A stretch of 64,000 nt of DNA from Gluconobacter potus (GCF_015244705.1 NZ_JABCQF010000002.1:124001-188000); one strand, 5' to 3'; positions 7,351 to 16,458 are shown, counted from the first letter of the stretch. Numbers and translations are program-made. The notes: generated by a model not told the origin, from the sequence alone.

Positions 7351-8856
7351 ATGACAGTTCTTCAGATTGAAGGCGTCCGGAAGACCTATCCCGGTGTGGT
7401 GGCGCTCGATCATGTCGATCTGACGCTGGAGCCCGGGAAGATCCATATTCTTGCCGGGGAGAACGGCGCCGGGAAGTCCACGCTCATCAAGACGCTGACC
7501 GGGCTGGTCGTGCCGGATGAGGGAACCATCCTGATCGAAGGACAGGATGCGCTGCATGACCGGACACTGTTCGAGAAGGTCGCCTATGTCCCGCAGGAGC
7601 TGAACCTGTTCGGGCCGATGACCGTAGCCGAGAACATGTTCATGCCGTTCAACCGTTCCGGGTTCGGGCATCTGACAGTGTCGCGCGGAGCAATGGAGAA
7701 GGCGGCGGCGGAACTGATCGAGCGGTTCGGCATTCATGCGAAGCCGGGGCAGCTCGTAAACCGCATCAGCGTACCGGACCAGCAGCTCCTTCAGATTGCG
7801 CGCGCGGCATGCCGTGAAGAATTCAAGGTTCTGATCCTTGATGAGCCGACGTCTTCGCTGACGGCCAATGAGACGGAGCATTTGTTCCGCATCATTCACC
7901 GGCTGCGCGATGAAGGCTGCGCGATCGTGTTCGTGTCGCACAAGATGGAAGAAATTTTTGCGCTTGGGGACACGGTGACGGTGTTGCGCAATGGCCGCAG
8001 CGTGGGAACCTATCCGATGGCGGAGATGACGGAGGTGCACCTGATCCGGCTGATGTCGGGCAGTTCGGTCTCGCTTGAGGAGAAGTTCCAGCCGCGTATG
8101 GCGGCGTCTGAATCCGACGTCATCTTGAGCGTTAAAGATATGTCGGGGCCGGGGTTCTCGGATGCATCCTTTGTTCTGCGGCGGGGGGAAATCCTCGGGT
8201 TTGCGGGGCTTGTAGGCGCCGGGCGCTCGGAGCTGATGCAGACGATCTTCGGATATCTGCGTTCGACGGGGGGGCATGCGTTTCTTGAGGGTGAGGAGAT
8301 CCCGAAGGGCCGCACTGACCGGGCCGTGGCTCTGGGGATGGTTTACCTGTCCGAGGAGCGCAAGCATCACGGCATTTTCCCGCTTCTGAGTGTGCGGGAA
8401 AACATCAGCCTCTCGGTTCTGGACCGCATGAAGCGCGGCGGGATTATTTCTCCGGCGCGTGAGAACGAGGTCGTGGCCGATACGATCCGCCAGTTCGATG
8501 TGCGGACGTCCTCGGCCGGCAAGAAGATCGCGCATCTGTCGGGTGGGAACCAGCAGAAGGCCATCATTGGTCGGGCGATGGCGCGGCGGCCGCGTGTGCT
8601 GATTTTCGACGAGCCGACCAAGGGCATCGATATCGGCACGAAGTTCCAGATCTACCGCATCATGCAGCAGCTCGCGGAAGAGGGCGTGGGGATCATTCTC
8701 GTCTCGTCCGAAATGACCGAGCTCCAGCGCTGCGCCTCGCGGATCATCACCATGTATTCCGGCCGGATCACGGGATCGTTCGATCAGGCCACTACTGACG
8801 TCAACACGCTTGTCGGCGCGATCATCGGCGCCCCGGAGACCCGTCATGTCGCTTGA
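7351..8856 (+). CDS. sugar ABC transporter ATP-binding protein, RbsA type
   Basis: A 501-residue protein with two ABC ATPase modules in tandem, as in RbsA, AraG and XylG. Module one has Walker A GENGAGKST (36-44), a weak signature (ISVPDQQLLQIARA) and Walker B LILDEPTSSL. Module two has a degenerate Walker A (AGLVGAGRSE), the signature LSGGNQQKAIIGRA and Walker B LIFDEPTKGID. I chose ATG 7351 because AGGGGAG lies nine bases upstream; the GTG at 7342 directly follows that motif and is unlikely. The 3' end overlaps the permease gene by 11 bases. Confidence 0.85.
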   Translation: MTVLQIEGVRKTYPGVVALDHVDLTLEPGKIHILAGENGAGKSTLIKTLTGLVVPDEGTILIEGQDALHDRTLFEKVAYVPQELNLFGPMTVAENMFMPFNRSGFGHLTVSRGAMEKAAAELIERFGIHAKPGQLVNRISVPDQQLLQIARAACREEFKVLILDEPTSSLTANETEHLFRIIHRLRDEGCAIVFVSHKMEEIFALGDTVTVLRNGRSVGTYPMAEMTEVHLIRLMSGSSVSLEEKFQPRMAASESDVILSVKDMSGPGFSDASFVLRRGEILGFAGLVGAGRSELMQTIFGYLRSTGGHAFLEGEEIPKGRTDRAVALGMVYLSEERKHHGIFPLLSVRENISLSVLDRMKRGGIISPARENEVVADTIRQFDVRTSSAGKKIAHLSGGNQQKAIIGRAMARRPRVLIFDEPTKGIDIGTKFQIYRIMQQLAEEGVGIILVSSEMTELQRCASRIITMYSGRITGSFDQATTDVNTLVGAIIGAPETRHVA

Positions 8857-9868
8857 AACCACTGTTCCGGCAGCCCCTTCGCAACAGCCGCCGAAGCTCC
8901 CGCCACTCAAGGCGCTCGTCTCCCGTCTGGCAGGAAATCCGCTGGGGGGCGTGATTGCGGCGCTCGTCATTATCTTCGGGGCGTCCTGTGCGCTTTCGCC
9001 GCACTTCCTGACGACGTTCAACATGATGATCATTGCCCGTGCGCTGGCCTTTATCGGGCTGGTGACGATCGGGCAGTCCGTCCTGATGATCCTCGGCGAG
9101 CTTGATCTGTCCGTGGGTGCGATTGGTGGGCTTGCAGGCGTGGTTGGTGGCATCCTGATGGTTCAGCTCGGGCTCAATCCCTGGCTGTCGCTGGGTCTGT
9201 GCCTGCTGATGGGTGGGGGGTGCGGATTGCTGAACGGGGCGCTGATCACGCAGCTCCGCCTGCATTCCCTGGTGCTAACGATTGGTATGGCCGGCGTATA
9301 TGGCGGCGCCAACCTCGTTGCGACCAAGGGTGTTGCGATCACGGGTGTGCCGCGGGACATCACGTTTCTGGGGCGAGGGCTCGTGATGGGCGTGCCGGTG
9401 CCGTTCCTGGTGCTGCTGGTCTGTCTGGCGATCGTGGCATTCATCATGCTGCGCACACCGGTCGGGCGTTACATCTATGCCATTGGCAGCAATCCCGATG
9501 CAGCGCGGATGCTGGGCATCCGGGTCAATGCGATCCGCATGGGTGCATTCGCGCTGGCCGGGTTCCTTTCGGCGCTGGCGGGCATTCTGATGGTGGCGCG
9601 TCTGGGCACGGCCCAGCCTTCCATCGGTGACACCTGGGTGCTCGGGCCGATTGCCGCGGCCGTCATTGGTGGCGTGGCGACAACGGGTGGCATTGGCAGC
9701 CCGATTGGTGCGGTTCTGGGCGCCGTCATCATCGGCATCATCGAAGACATCATCGTTCTGTTTGGCATCTCGCCTTACTGGCAGTCGGTCGTCAGTGGGG
9801 GGATCGTCGTACTGGCGATTTCCTTCGATGCGCTGGCCCGCCGTTACCTCAACCGTGATGCCGTCTGA
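8846..9868 (+). CDS. sugar ABC transporter permease, RbsC type
   Basis: A 340-residue inner-membrane protein with a soluble N-terminus of about 35 residues followed by some nine or ten hydrophobic segments, matching the BPD_transp_2 permeases of CUT2 importers. LSVGAIGGLAGVVGG near residue 92 and the glycine-rich GPIAAAVIGGVATTGGIGSP near 268 are typical of RbsC-like proteins. ATG 8846 lies inside the end of the ATPase gene and is preceded by CGGAGA, which implies translational coupling. It completes the importer begun at 6379. Only one permease gene is present, so a homodimeric pore is expected. Confidence 0.83.
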   Translation: MSLETTVPAAPSQQPPKLPPLKALVSRLAGNPLGGVIAALVIIFGASCALSPHFLTTFNMMIIARALAFIGLVTIGQSVLMILGELDLSVGAIGGLAGVVGGILMVQLGLNPWLSLGLCLLMGGGCGLLNGALITQLRLHSLVLTIGMAGVYGGANLVATKGVAITGVPRDITFLGRGLVMGVPVPFLVLLVCLAIVAFIMLRTPVGRYIYAIGSNPDAARMLGIRVNAIRMGAFALAGFLSALAGILMVARLGTAQPSIGDTWVLGPIAAAVIGGVATTGGIGSPIGAVLGAVIIGIIEDIIVLFGISPYWQSVVSGGIVVLAISFDALARRYLNRDAV

Positions 9869-9890
9869 AATCTGAAAAGGGAGACGTTCC

Positions 9891-11666
9891 ATGACCAAGA
9901 TCTGCGGTGACGCATCGACTTTCGCAGCGTCCGCCCTCCGGGGCTTCAGCCTGCTTCATCCCGATCTCGTGCGGCATGTGCGCGGCGGTGTGCTTCGGGC
10001 CACGCCGGGTCGTCGCGGCAAGGTTGCCGTCGTCCTCGGCGGGGGGTCGGGGCATTATCCGGCCTTTGCGGGCTATGTTGGACCGGGCTTCGGCGATGCA
10101 GCAGTGGCGGGGGATATCTTCGCATCGCCGTCCACGCAGGCCATCAAAAGCATTGCGCGCCAGGCCGATCTGGGAGGCGGGATTATTCTCGGTTACGGCA
10201 ACTACGCCGGGGATGTGCTGAATTTCGGGATCGCAGCGGACCGGCTGCGCGAAGAGGGCTATGACGTTCGCGTTCTGGCCACGGCGGATGATGTGGCCAG
10301 CTCGGATGCCTCTACACGGGAGAAGCGGCGCGGAATTGCCGGGGATCTGGTAATCTTCCGCATCGTAGGCGCCGCAGCCGAAGCGGGACTGACACTCGAT
10401 GAAGTCGAGGAAGTCGCGCAACGGGTGAACCGTCAGACCTGCACATTTGGTGTGGCATTCGATGGTTGTACGCTGCCGGGCGAGAAGGAAAAGCTGTTCG
10501 AGGTTCCGAAGAACCGCATGGCGCTCGGACTGGGCGTGCATGGGGAGCCGGGCATTGACGAGAAGGATATCCCGGACCCGGAGCATCTGGCGCATATCCT
10601 GTTCGATCGCCTGCTGGCAGAGCTTCCGGAAGGGGCTTCGCGCCGGGTGGCAGTTCTGCTGAACGGTCTGGGCAGTACCAAGCAGGAAGAGCTGTTCGTT
10701 CTGTGGGACCGGCTGGTGCCAATGTTCGAAAAAGCAGGTCTGACGCTCGTGGCGCCGCTGGTGGGCGAGTATGTCACAAGCCTTGATATGGCAGGCTGTT
10801 CGTTGACGCTGACCTGGCTCGATGAGGATCTTGAGCGGTACTGGCGTTCGCCTGTGGAATCTGCCGCGCTTAGCCATGGCCAGCTGAGCGGGGACGGGAC
10901 TACGCGGCTTGAAGTGCCTGAGGAAACCGAGATCCTCTACATGCGCTCCGGAACGGCGCAGGGCCGTCGTGGCGGGGCGTGTGTGGCGGCGGTGATGGAT
11001 CATCTGGCCCGGACACTGGCTGAAGCGGAGTCTGACCTCGGGCATATTGATGCCGTGGCGGGTGATGGCGATCATGGTCAGGGCATGGCCCGTGGCTCGG
11101 CGGCGGCGGCGAAGGTCGCGCGGGCGGCGGCAGATGCCGGCGCTGGTCCTGCGACGGTTCTGGCCTCGGCGGCGGACGCCTGGGCGGACAGGGCTGGTGG
11201 CACGTCTGGCGCTCTCTGGGGCGAGGGACTGCGGGCCTTCAGTCTGGCGCTCGATGACAACAGTCTGCCCGATGCGCGACAGCTTTCAGGGGGCGCGCGG
11301 AACAGCATGGAGCGCATCATGGAGCTTGGCCGTGCGAAACCTGGCGACAAGACACTCGTGGATGCGCTGGTGCCGTTTGTCGAAACGCTGGAGCAGGCGC
11401 TGGCTGCGGGGCATGGACTTGTGGATGCTTGGCGCATGGGAGCGGAAGCGTCTCACGAGGCTGCGCAGGCCACGCGTGATCTGTCGCCCCGGATGGGACG
11501 CGCTAAAATGCACGGCGAACGCAGTAAGGGGCATCCCGATGCAGGAGCACTCTCGCTGGCACTTTGTGCGCGGATTGTAGGTGAGGATCTGGGCAACGGT
11601 CTGGCTCCTGCGGGTGGAGACAAAGACCGGATAGAGGCGATTCGTCTTGTGAAGGCCGGACGGTAA
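9891..11666 (+). CDS. dihydroxyacetone-kinase family protein (DhaK-DhaL fusion), probable erythrulose kinase
   Basis: A 591-residue ATP-dependent Dak-type kinase with both domains in one chain. The DhaK half carries GGGSGHYPAF (~50) and GVHGEPG, whose His217 corresponds to the histidine that binds the ketone covalently. The DhaL half carries AGDGDHGQG with metal-binding aspartates near 392 and 394 and AGGTSGALWG. No dhaM (phosphotransferase) gene is nearby, consistent with ATP use. Dak-family enzymes LerK and DerK of Mycobacterium phosphorylate L- and D-erythrulose. With TPI and RpiB paralogues upstream, an L-erythrulose 1-kinase is the attractive reading; simple dihydroxyacetone kinase is the conservative one. 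Confidence 0.75.
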   Translation: MTKICGDASTFAASALRGFSLLHPDLVRHVRGGVLRATPGRRGKVAVVLGGGSGHYPAFAGYVGPGFGDAAVAGDIFASPSTQAIKSIARQADLGGGIILGYGNYAGDVLNFGIAADRLREEGYDVRVLATADDVASSDASTREKRRGIAGDLVIFRIVGAAAEAGLTLDEVEEVAQRVNRQTCTFGVAFDGCTLPGEKEKLFEVPKNRMALGLGVHGEPGIDEKDIPDPEHLAHILFDRLLAELPEGASRRVAVLLNGLGSTKQEELFVLWDRLVPMFEKAGLTLVAPLVGEYVTSLDMAGCSLTLTWLDEDLERYWRSPVESAALSHGQLSGDGTTRLEVPEETEILYMRSGTAQGRRGGACVAAVMDHLARTLAEAESDLGHIDAVAGDGDHGQGMARGSAAAAKVARAAADAGAGPATVLASAADAWADRAGGTSGALWGEGLRAFSLALDDNSLPDARQLSGGARNSMERIMELGRAKPGDKTLVDALVPFVETLEQALAAGHGLVDAWRMGAEASHEAAQATRDLSPRMGRAKMHGERSKGHPDAGALSLALCARIVGEDLGNGLAPAGGDKDRIEAIRLVKAGR

Positions 11667-11720
11667 TCTGCACCCTGTCCTGATAAAGGACGGACTTTAC
11701 AGGTTGCCACCAGAACTTGG

Positions 11721-11748
11721 AAAAGGCCGCTCCTGCGAGCGGCCTTTT
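11721..11748 (+). terminator. intrinsic terminator after the polyol cluster
   Basis: A perfect stem, AAAAGGCCGCTC-CTGC-GAGCGGCCTTTT, begins 54 bases after the kinase stop and ends in a run of T. It closes the operon that began at 509 or at the internal promoter near 4860. Confidence 0.85.
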
Positions 11749-11781
11749 CTGTTGTTCGGACCCATGACGGATTTCAGAAGT

Positions 11782-11883
11782 TCACTCCATGCCTACAGGA
11801 AAAACGTAATGCCCCATGTGGAAATGGCCATATAGCGCCACCTTCACAGGCTCGAAACTGCCTTTCAGCGTAATGCGCACCAT
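11782..11883 (-). CDS. possible 33-residue peptide or gene fragment
   Basis: A short frame of 33 codons on the minus strand beginning ATG 11883, with GAGAAGGGA about eight bases upstream as a good ribosome-binding site. The peptide runs MVRITLKGSF to FPVGME and has no signal peptide or known motif. It lies between the cluster terminator and the insertion sequence. It could be a small genuine gene, or the remnant of a gene removed when the neighbouring element inserted. I do not recognise it. Confidence 0.25.
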   Translation of the reverse strand: MVRITLKGSFEPVKVALYGHFHMGHYVFPVGME

Positions 11884-11978
11884 GCTTGCAATCCCTTCTC
11901 ATACGTCACTAGAATTCTTCTCATGGCATGTGGTGACACGGTGATATTCTGGCCGCCGCAGCACCGCATCGTGAGGTG

Positions 11979-13224
11979 GAGGGTTCGAAAAACCCGTTGG
12001 TTTTGTGGGCGTCTCTGTAATTCTATTTTCCCTGCGTGGATTAGGGATAGATGGCATGAAGCAGCCGGGTTTCTTTGATGTTGAAGAGCGGCTTGCTCGG
12101 TTGAGTGGGCCTGGTGATCAGCTCGAAGCCTTTTCCCGGACTGTGGATTTTGAGATGTTTCGACCTGATCAGGAGAAGGCTCTTGCCTATTCGGATGGAC
12201 GCAAAGGTAGAGAGCGCCGTTTGATCCGGTGTTGATGTTCAAAATCCTGGTGATCCAGACACTGAACAAGCTCTCCGACGAGCGGATGGAAGACCTGATC
12301 AATGACCGTCTATCTTTTATGGGCTTCCTTGGTCTGGGCGTGTCGGATCAGGTACCCGACGCCAAAACGATCTGGCTGTTTCGTGAGCGGCTGACGCAGG
12401 CCGGTGCGATTGAAAGACTGTTCAACCGCTTCAATACCACATTACGGAACGCCGCTTATCTGCCGATGTCGGGCCAGATCCTGGACGCAACGTTGGCGGC
12501 GCCAAAGCAGCGCAATACAAACGCTGAGAAGACGGATCTCCGGGAAGGACGGATCCCACAAGACTGGCAGGACAAACCCTCAAAGCTGTCTCATAAGGAC
12601 AGGCATGCGCGCGGGACGCTGAAGTTCATCAAAGCAAAGCGACAGGATGATGGAACATTTCCGGCAACGGATCTTGCCCTCTCGTCCTTTGGCTATAAAT
12701 CCCATGTCTCCATCGACCGAAAGTTCAGGCTGATCCTTCAATGGAAGGCAACTGATGCCGCCTCTAATAATGGTGCGAGATTGAGAGAAGGGTTGCTTGA
12801 CCGCAGCAATACCGCGTCTGATATCTGGGCAGACACAGCCTACTGCTCAAAAGCCAATGAAGCCTTCATGGAAAAGCACGGCTTTGTCTCAAAAGTTCAC
12901 AGGGAGAAGCCTCATCTCAAGCCCATGCCGCGGCATATCCAGCGGTCCAATGCCGGAAAATCCGTCGTTCGGTCCCGTGTCGAGCATGTCTTTGCCGATC
13001 AGAAAGCACAGACGGGACTGTTTGTCCGGACAGTGGGTATCACCCGTGTCACCATGAGGATTGGGATGGCAAATATCGTCTACAACATGCGCCGCTTTCT
13101 GTTTCTGGAGTGGATCAGTACGACCGCATAGCAACTCAGCGGGGCAATATCCCCACACGGATCAAAACGCCATAACTCTGAAATCAGGAAACATGAGTTC
13201 AAAAAAAGATTCTTCGATCCCCCC
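11979..13224 (+). mobile_element. IS5-family insertion sequence, resembling Gluconobacter IS5-type elements
   Basis: The element encloses a frameshifted IS5-type transposase gene. Its ends are imperfect inverted repeats: GAGGGTTCGAAAAACC at 11979-11994 against GGGGGATCGAAGAATC read inward from 13223 on the other strand, matching at 12 of 16 positions. No clear target duplication is visible, so the exact ends are uncertain by a few bases. The element separates the polyol cluster from the DUF3313 gene and adds to the mobile character of the region. Confidence 0.7.
12056..13131 (+). pseudogene. IS5-family transposase, frameshifted
   Basis: The first frame (12056-12235) begins MKQPGFFDVEERLARLSG and carries the N-terminal transposase domain. 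It runs out at LIRC. A second frame picks up in the -1 register near 12211 and continues with PFDPVLMFKILVIQTLNKLSD through the DDE domain (QILDATLAAPKQR, DIWADTAYCSKANE, SRVEHVFADQK) to 13131. Together they make about 358 residues, a normal length for an IS5-group transposase. Some IS elements use programmed frameshifting, but no clear slippery run lies at the junction, so a disabling one-base change is likelier. Confidence 0.8.
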
Positions 13225-13455
13225 ACTTTGCGGCACATGACAAGACTTGTATTGTAAATTACGAGCAGGAAGACGCTGGGAAATGACTATGCCCTACGAC
13301 TGCCGTGGTTTGTAATAAGACTAATCGCGAGTGGGAGATAGGCTTCAAGAGCGTTCAGGAACGAACGGTTCACGACAAGCCCCAGAAGAGGCCAGTTTTT
13401 GCGAATTTGGGTTCTTAGCCGGCCCATTGATCGATACTCCTGCTTCCTGGAAGAG

Positions 13456-14211
13456 TTATGACGGTTTCCGGGAGGCGAGCTGTGTTGGGTCGTTCTTTTT
13501 GATTTTGTGGAATTCTTCGTCCATCAGTTCAGATGCGAGGCGGAAGGCCCGCTTTGCGTGAGCGTAGGGAAGCCACTGACCCAGTGCGTTCCACGGCATC
13601 CCGTTGTTATAAGTCGCGACTGCCATCAGCGTTTCCCCCGTTACCGCATCCGTGGCGACAAGTTCTTCGCTGGCGCCACCCGGGAACGGCGGTGGGATCG
13701 GGGGCATCCCGCCCCCTGCTGCGCCTGCGGCAAATCCGGCGATGACGGGAATAGCATTATAATACCACTTGCTGCGGCGGATATTGGTAATGGCCGCGCG
13801 GACCCGGATCGTGTTGTCGCAGGCCGTGCCGCATTCTTCTGGCGTCACAACCTGGAAGTCGTGCGCCAGTGCCTTGGCAAGTGAGTCGTGGAACGCCGTG
13901 GTCATCCGGGCTTCCGCCTTCGGGTTCAGCTTCGGGGCCTTTGCCACCGGATGCCAGACGACGGGATCGATGACGATGAAGCGGTATTTCGTGATGCCGA
14001 TCTTGGGGGAGACATAGACCAGATCATCCGTATGGTCCTTCTGATGGGTCATCTGTCCATAGGTCTCTTTGGGGATGAAACCCGTCTGGGTGGTTTTCTG
14101 GCCAGCGCAACCTGTCAGCGAGAAGATGAAAGCGCAGGAAATCAGCATCGGTGCGACGGGCAGGATACGGGAAGGTCTGTATGGCTGGGCGTGGGGCGGC
14201 GAAGGGGTCAT
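13456..14211 (-). CDS. DUF3313-like lipoprotein
   Basis: A 251-residue secreted protein. The N-terminus has basic residues, a hydrophobic stretch and a lipobox (SLTGC) at about residue 34, so it is probably anchored in the outer membrane by a lipidated cysteine. The rest (YRFIVIDPVVWHPVAK, a conserved VRAAITNIRRS and a glycine/proline-rich loop near 170) fits the DUF3313 family. The molecular function is unknown. It stands alone between the insertion sequence and the sensor kinase operon, all on the minus strand. Confidence 0.65.
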   Translation of the reverse strand: MTPSPPHAQPYRPSRILPVAPMLISCAFIFSLTGCAGQKTTQTGFIPKETYGQMTHQKDHTDDLVYVSPKIGITKYRFIVIDPVVWHPVAKAPKLNPKAEARMTTAFHDSLAKALAHDFQVVTPEECGTACDNTIRVRAAITNIRRSKWYYNAIPVIAGFAAGAAGGGMPPIPPPFPGGASEELVATDAVTGETLMAVATYNNGMPWNALGQWLPYAHAKRAFRLASELMDEEFHKIKKNDPTQLASRKPS

Positions 14212-14359
14212 GCGTGTGGCTCTTTTCCGAAAAAAGAGGATTGGTCCGGACAGTGCGTCGCCTTTGTTTATGAGGGAGCGCTGCGTCTTGGAGCCACTTT
14301 AGGGGTCGTCTTTTTCCAGCATGTGTCTCAAATATGCCGGTTCTGAAACATGCGGATTT

Positions 14360-15739
14360 TTACCGGATTTTCGGCAGACGAATCCGGGCTTCGAGACCAC
14401 CTTCGGGGCGATTAAGCATGGTGATGTCGCCGCCATTGGACCGGATGATGGTCTGCGCTGATGTCAATCCCAGACCGACCCCGCCTGTCTGGCGATTCCG
14501 GGACTTGTCGAGCCGGAAATAGGGTTCGAAGACTTCGGACAAGGAATTTTCAGGAATACCGGGGCCGTTGTCGCGGATGAAGATCATGTAACTGCCATCG
14601 TCCTGTGGCTTTAGGGTGATGGTCGGCGGCGTTGCGTATTTAATGGCGTTTTCAACCAGATTGGAAAAAACGCGCTTCATGGCATAAAGCTGGCCGAAAT
14701 AACCCGCTTTTACCGGGCCATCATATTCCACGGGAAAGCCCTGATCGCAGTAGTCGTTCGCGATGGTCTGCAGAAGGCCCGGCAGATCGAACATGATGCT
14801 GTCTTCACGCGAGGCATCGTTGCGGAAAAAGAACAGGGCACCATCGATCATGGCCTGCATTTCGTCCACGTCCCGGAACAGGTTTTTCTGCTGTTCGGGG
14901 CAGTCGATGAATTCACCGCGCAGACGGATGCGCGTCAGGGGCGTGCGCAGGTCATGCGAAATGGCAGCCAGCATGGTCGTGCGATATTCGATGAACTGCT
15001 GGATCTGGGCCTGCATGCCGTTGATGGTTTCCGCGACCAGCCGGATCTCGCGCGGGCCGTCCTGTTCCAGCCGTGCGGAGCGGGGCTGGAGCCCGAGACT
15101 GCGCACGCCATCTGCCAGATGTTCGATCGGACGGGAAAGCTGGCGGGACGCGATAAGGGAGACGGCAATGACCCACAGGCTGAACATCAGGAACTGGAGG
15201 CAGAACCGCTCGAACGCATACATGCCCCAGAACCGGTGTAGCGCTACGCACAGGATCCAGCTGCCATCATCCAGCTGAAGCCCGGCAAAATAGGCGTCGT
15301 CGTACCGGGTTCTGTCGTAGGGAAGGCCGGCAGCACGGGAGACGGGGTTGTTTTCCTGGAAAACAACCATCCGGTCGGGATGTTGCCGCAGATAAGGCTG
15401 AAGGAAACGCCAACCTTCGGAGATCTCGTGAGGGCTGTAATGGCCGTTCTGGAGAATCAGTGCCTGTGGGGAATTGGGAGCGTACCAGGCGAAATGGATT
15501 TCATCAGTATTGGCGGCCTGCGCCAAAAGCTCCCGGTCAGCAGCGGGGGCAGCCCCGACGATCCGGATGACAGCGCCGACTTGACTGACCACGCCGGCTT
15601 CCTGAATGTCCGGCTTGGCCCATTTTCCGCCAAAGGTGAAAAACAGTTCCAGAAGAATGAGTGTGACGGCTGCCGAGAGTGTGACAGTGACAACGAGACG
15701 TCTTGCAATCGTGTCTTCCATAAAAAACGGACGTTTCAC
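14360..15739 (-). CDS. sensor histidine kinase, EnvZ-like
   Basis: A 459-residue membrane sensor. Transmembrane helices lie at about 13-34 and 162-185 and flank a periplasmic domain of about 125 residues. A HAMP linker follows. The phosphoaccepting histidine is in AAISHDLRTPL (about residue 262). ATP-binding boxes are NLVENAIKYA, DNGPGIPE and GVGLGLTSAQ. The domain order is that of EnvZ-type kinases. Its start overlaps the end of the response regulator gene by four bases, so the two form a coupled pair. The stimulus is unknown, and no obvious target gene is adjacent. Confidence 0.9.
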   Translation of the reverse strand: MKRPFFMEDTIARRLVVTVTLSAAVTLILLELFFTFGGKWAKPDIQEAGVVSQVGAVIRIVGAAPAADRELLAQAANTDEIHFAWYAPNSPQALILQNGHYSPHEISEGWRFLQPYLRQHPDRMVVFQENNPVSRAAGLPYDRTRYDDAYFAGLQLDDGSWILCVALHRFWGMYAFERFCLQFLMFSLWVIAVSLIASRQLSRPIEHLADGVRSLGLQPRSARLEQDGPREIRLVAETINGMQAQIQQFIEYRTTMLAAISHDLRTPLTRIRLRGEFIDCPEQQKNLFRDVDEMQAMIDGALFFFRNDASREDSIMFDLPGLLQTIANDYCDQGFPVEYDGPVKAGYFGQLYAMKRVFSNLVENAIKYATPPTITLKPQDDGSYMIFIRDNGPGIPENSLSEVFEPYFRLDKSRNRQTGGVGLGLTSAQTIIRSNGGDITMLNRPEGGLEARIRLPKIR

Positions 15740-16458
15740 AGGCGGGTCACCGTCGTTTCGAAAATATATCCCCCATTGCGGACCGTGCGGATCAGGGCGG
15801 GATTTTTGGGATCGTTTTCCAGCTTGTGCCGCAGGCGGCTGACCTGGACATCGATGCTGCGATCGAACGCTGCATGGTCCGGGCCGCGGGCCATGTCCAT
15901 GAGCTGGTCGCGCGTCAGGACGCGTCCTGGGTGTTCGACGAAAGACAGTAGCAGATCGAATTCGCCACTGGAGAGCAGAACCAGAGAGTCGTCAGCCGAG
16001 CGGAGTTCGCGGCGCGCGACGTCGAGCTGCCAGTCTCCGAACTTCAGCACGGGACGCGTCGTGGTGCTGCACGTCACCGGGGCAGATTCCGCGGTTCGTC
16101 TGAGGACGGCCTTGACGCGGGCCAGAAGCTCGCGCTGGTCGAAGGGTTTGGTCAGATAGTCATCGGCGCCGATTTCCAGCCCCACTACGCGATCGGTATG
16201 GTCGGCCATGGCGGACAGCATGATGACCGGAATTTTCGAGGAAGCCCGCAGTCGGCCGCACAGGCTGAAGCCATCCTCGTTCCGGAGCATGATGTCGAGA
16301 ATGACGAGATCAATGTTCTGCGCCCGGAGAATCCCGAACATTGCTTCGCCGTCTTCGGCCACGGAAACGCGATAGTTGTGTCTCTGCAGAAAGCTGGTCA
16401 GAAGCGTCAGGATGTCCTGATCGTCATCGACAATGAGGAGATGGGGCATGGGGGTCAT
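15736..16458 (-). CDS. OmpR-family response regulator
   Basis: A 240-residue two-component regulator. The receiver domain has the acidic pocket DDD at 11-13, the phosphorylated aspartate in VILDIMLRNEDG (D55) and a lysine in LTKPFDQ. A winged-helix DNA-binding domain follows (LLSSGEFDLLLSFVEHPGRVLTRDQL, with RTVRNGGYIFE at the wing). It is the first gene of a two-gene operon with the sensor kinase. ATG 16458 or 16449 are both possible starts. Confidence 0.92.
   Translation of the reverse strand: MTPMPHLLIVDDDQDILTLLTSFLQRHNYRVSVAEDGEAMFGILRAQNIDLVILDIMLRNEDGFSLCGRLRASSKIPVIMLSAMADHTDRVVGLEIGADDYLTKPFDQRELLARVKAVLRRTAESAPVTCSTTTRPVLKFGDWQLDVARRELRSADDSLVLLSSGEFDLLLSFVEHPGRVLTRDQLMDMARGPDHAAFDRSIDVQVSRLRHKLENDPKNPALIRTVRNGGYIFETTVTRL

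Noticed and set aside
5821-9153. A 1110-codon open frame on the minus strand across the isomerase and transporter genes
   Set aside because: It is antisense to several well-supported genes, has no motifs, and its composition (rich in Arg, His, Pro, Gln) is that of a shadow frame in G+C-rich DNA.
11979-13224. Target-site duplication of the IS5-type element
   Set aside because: The bases next to the two inverted ends do not form a convincing short direct repeat, so none is claimed.
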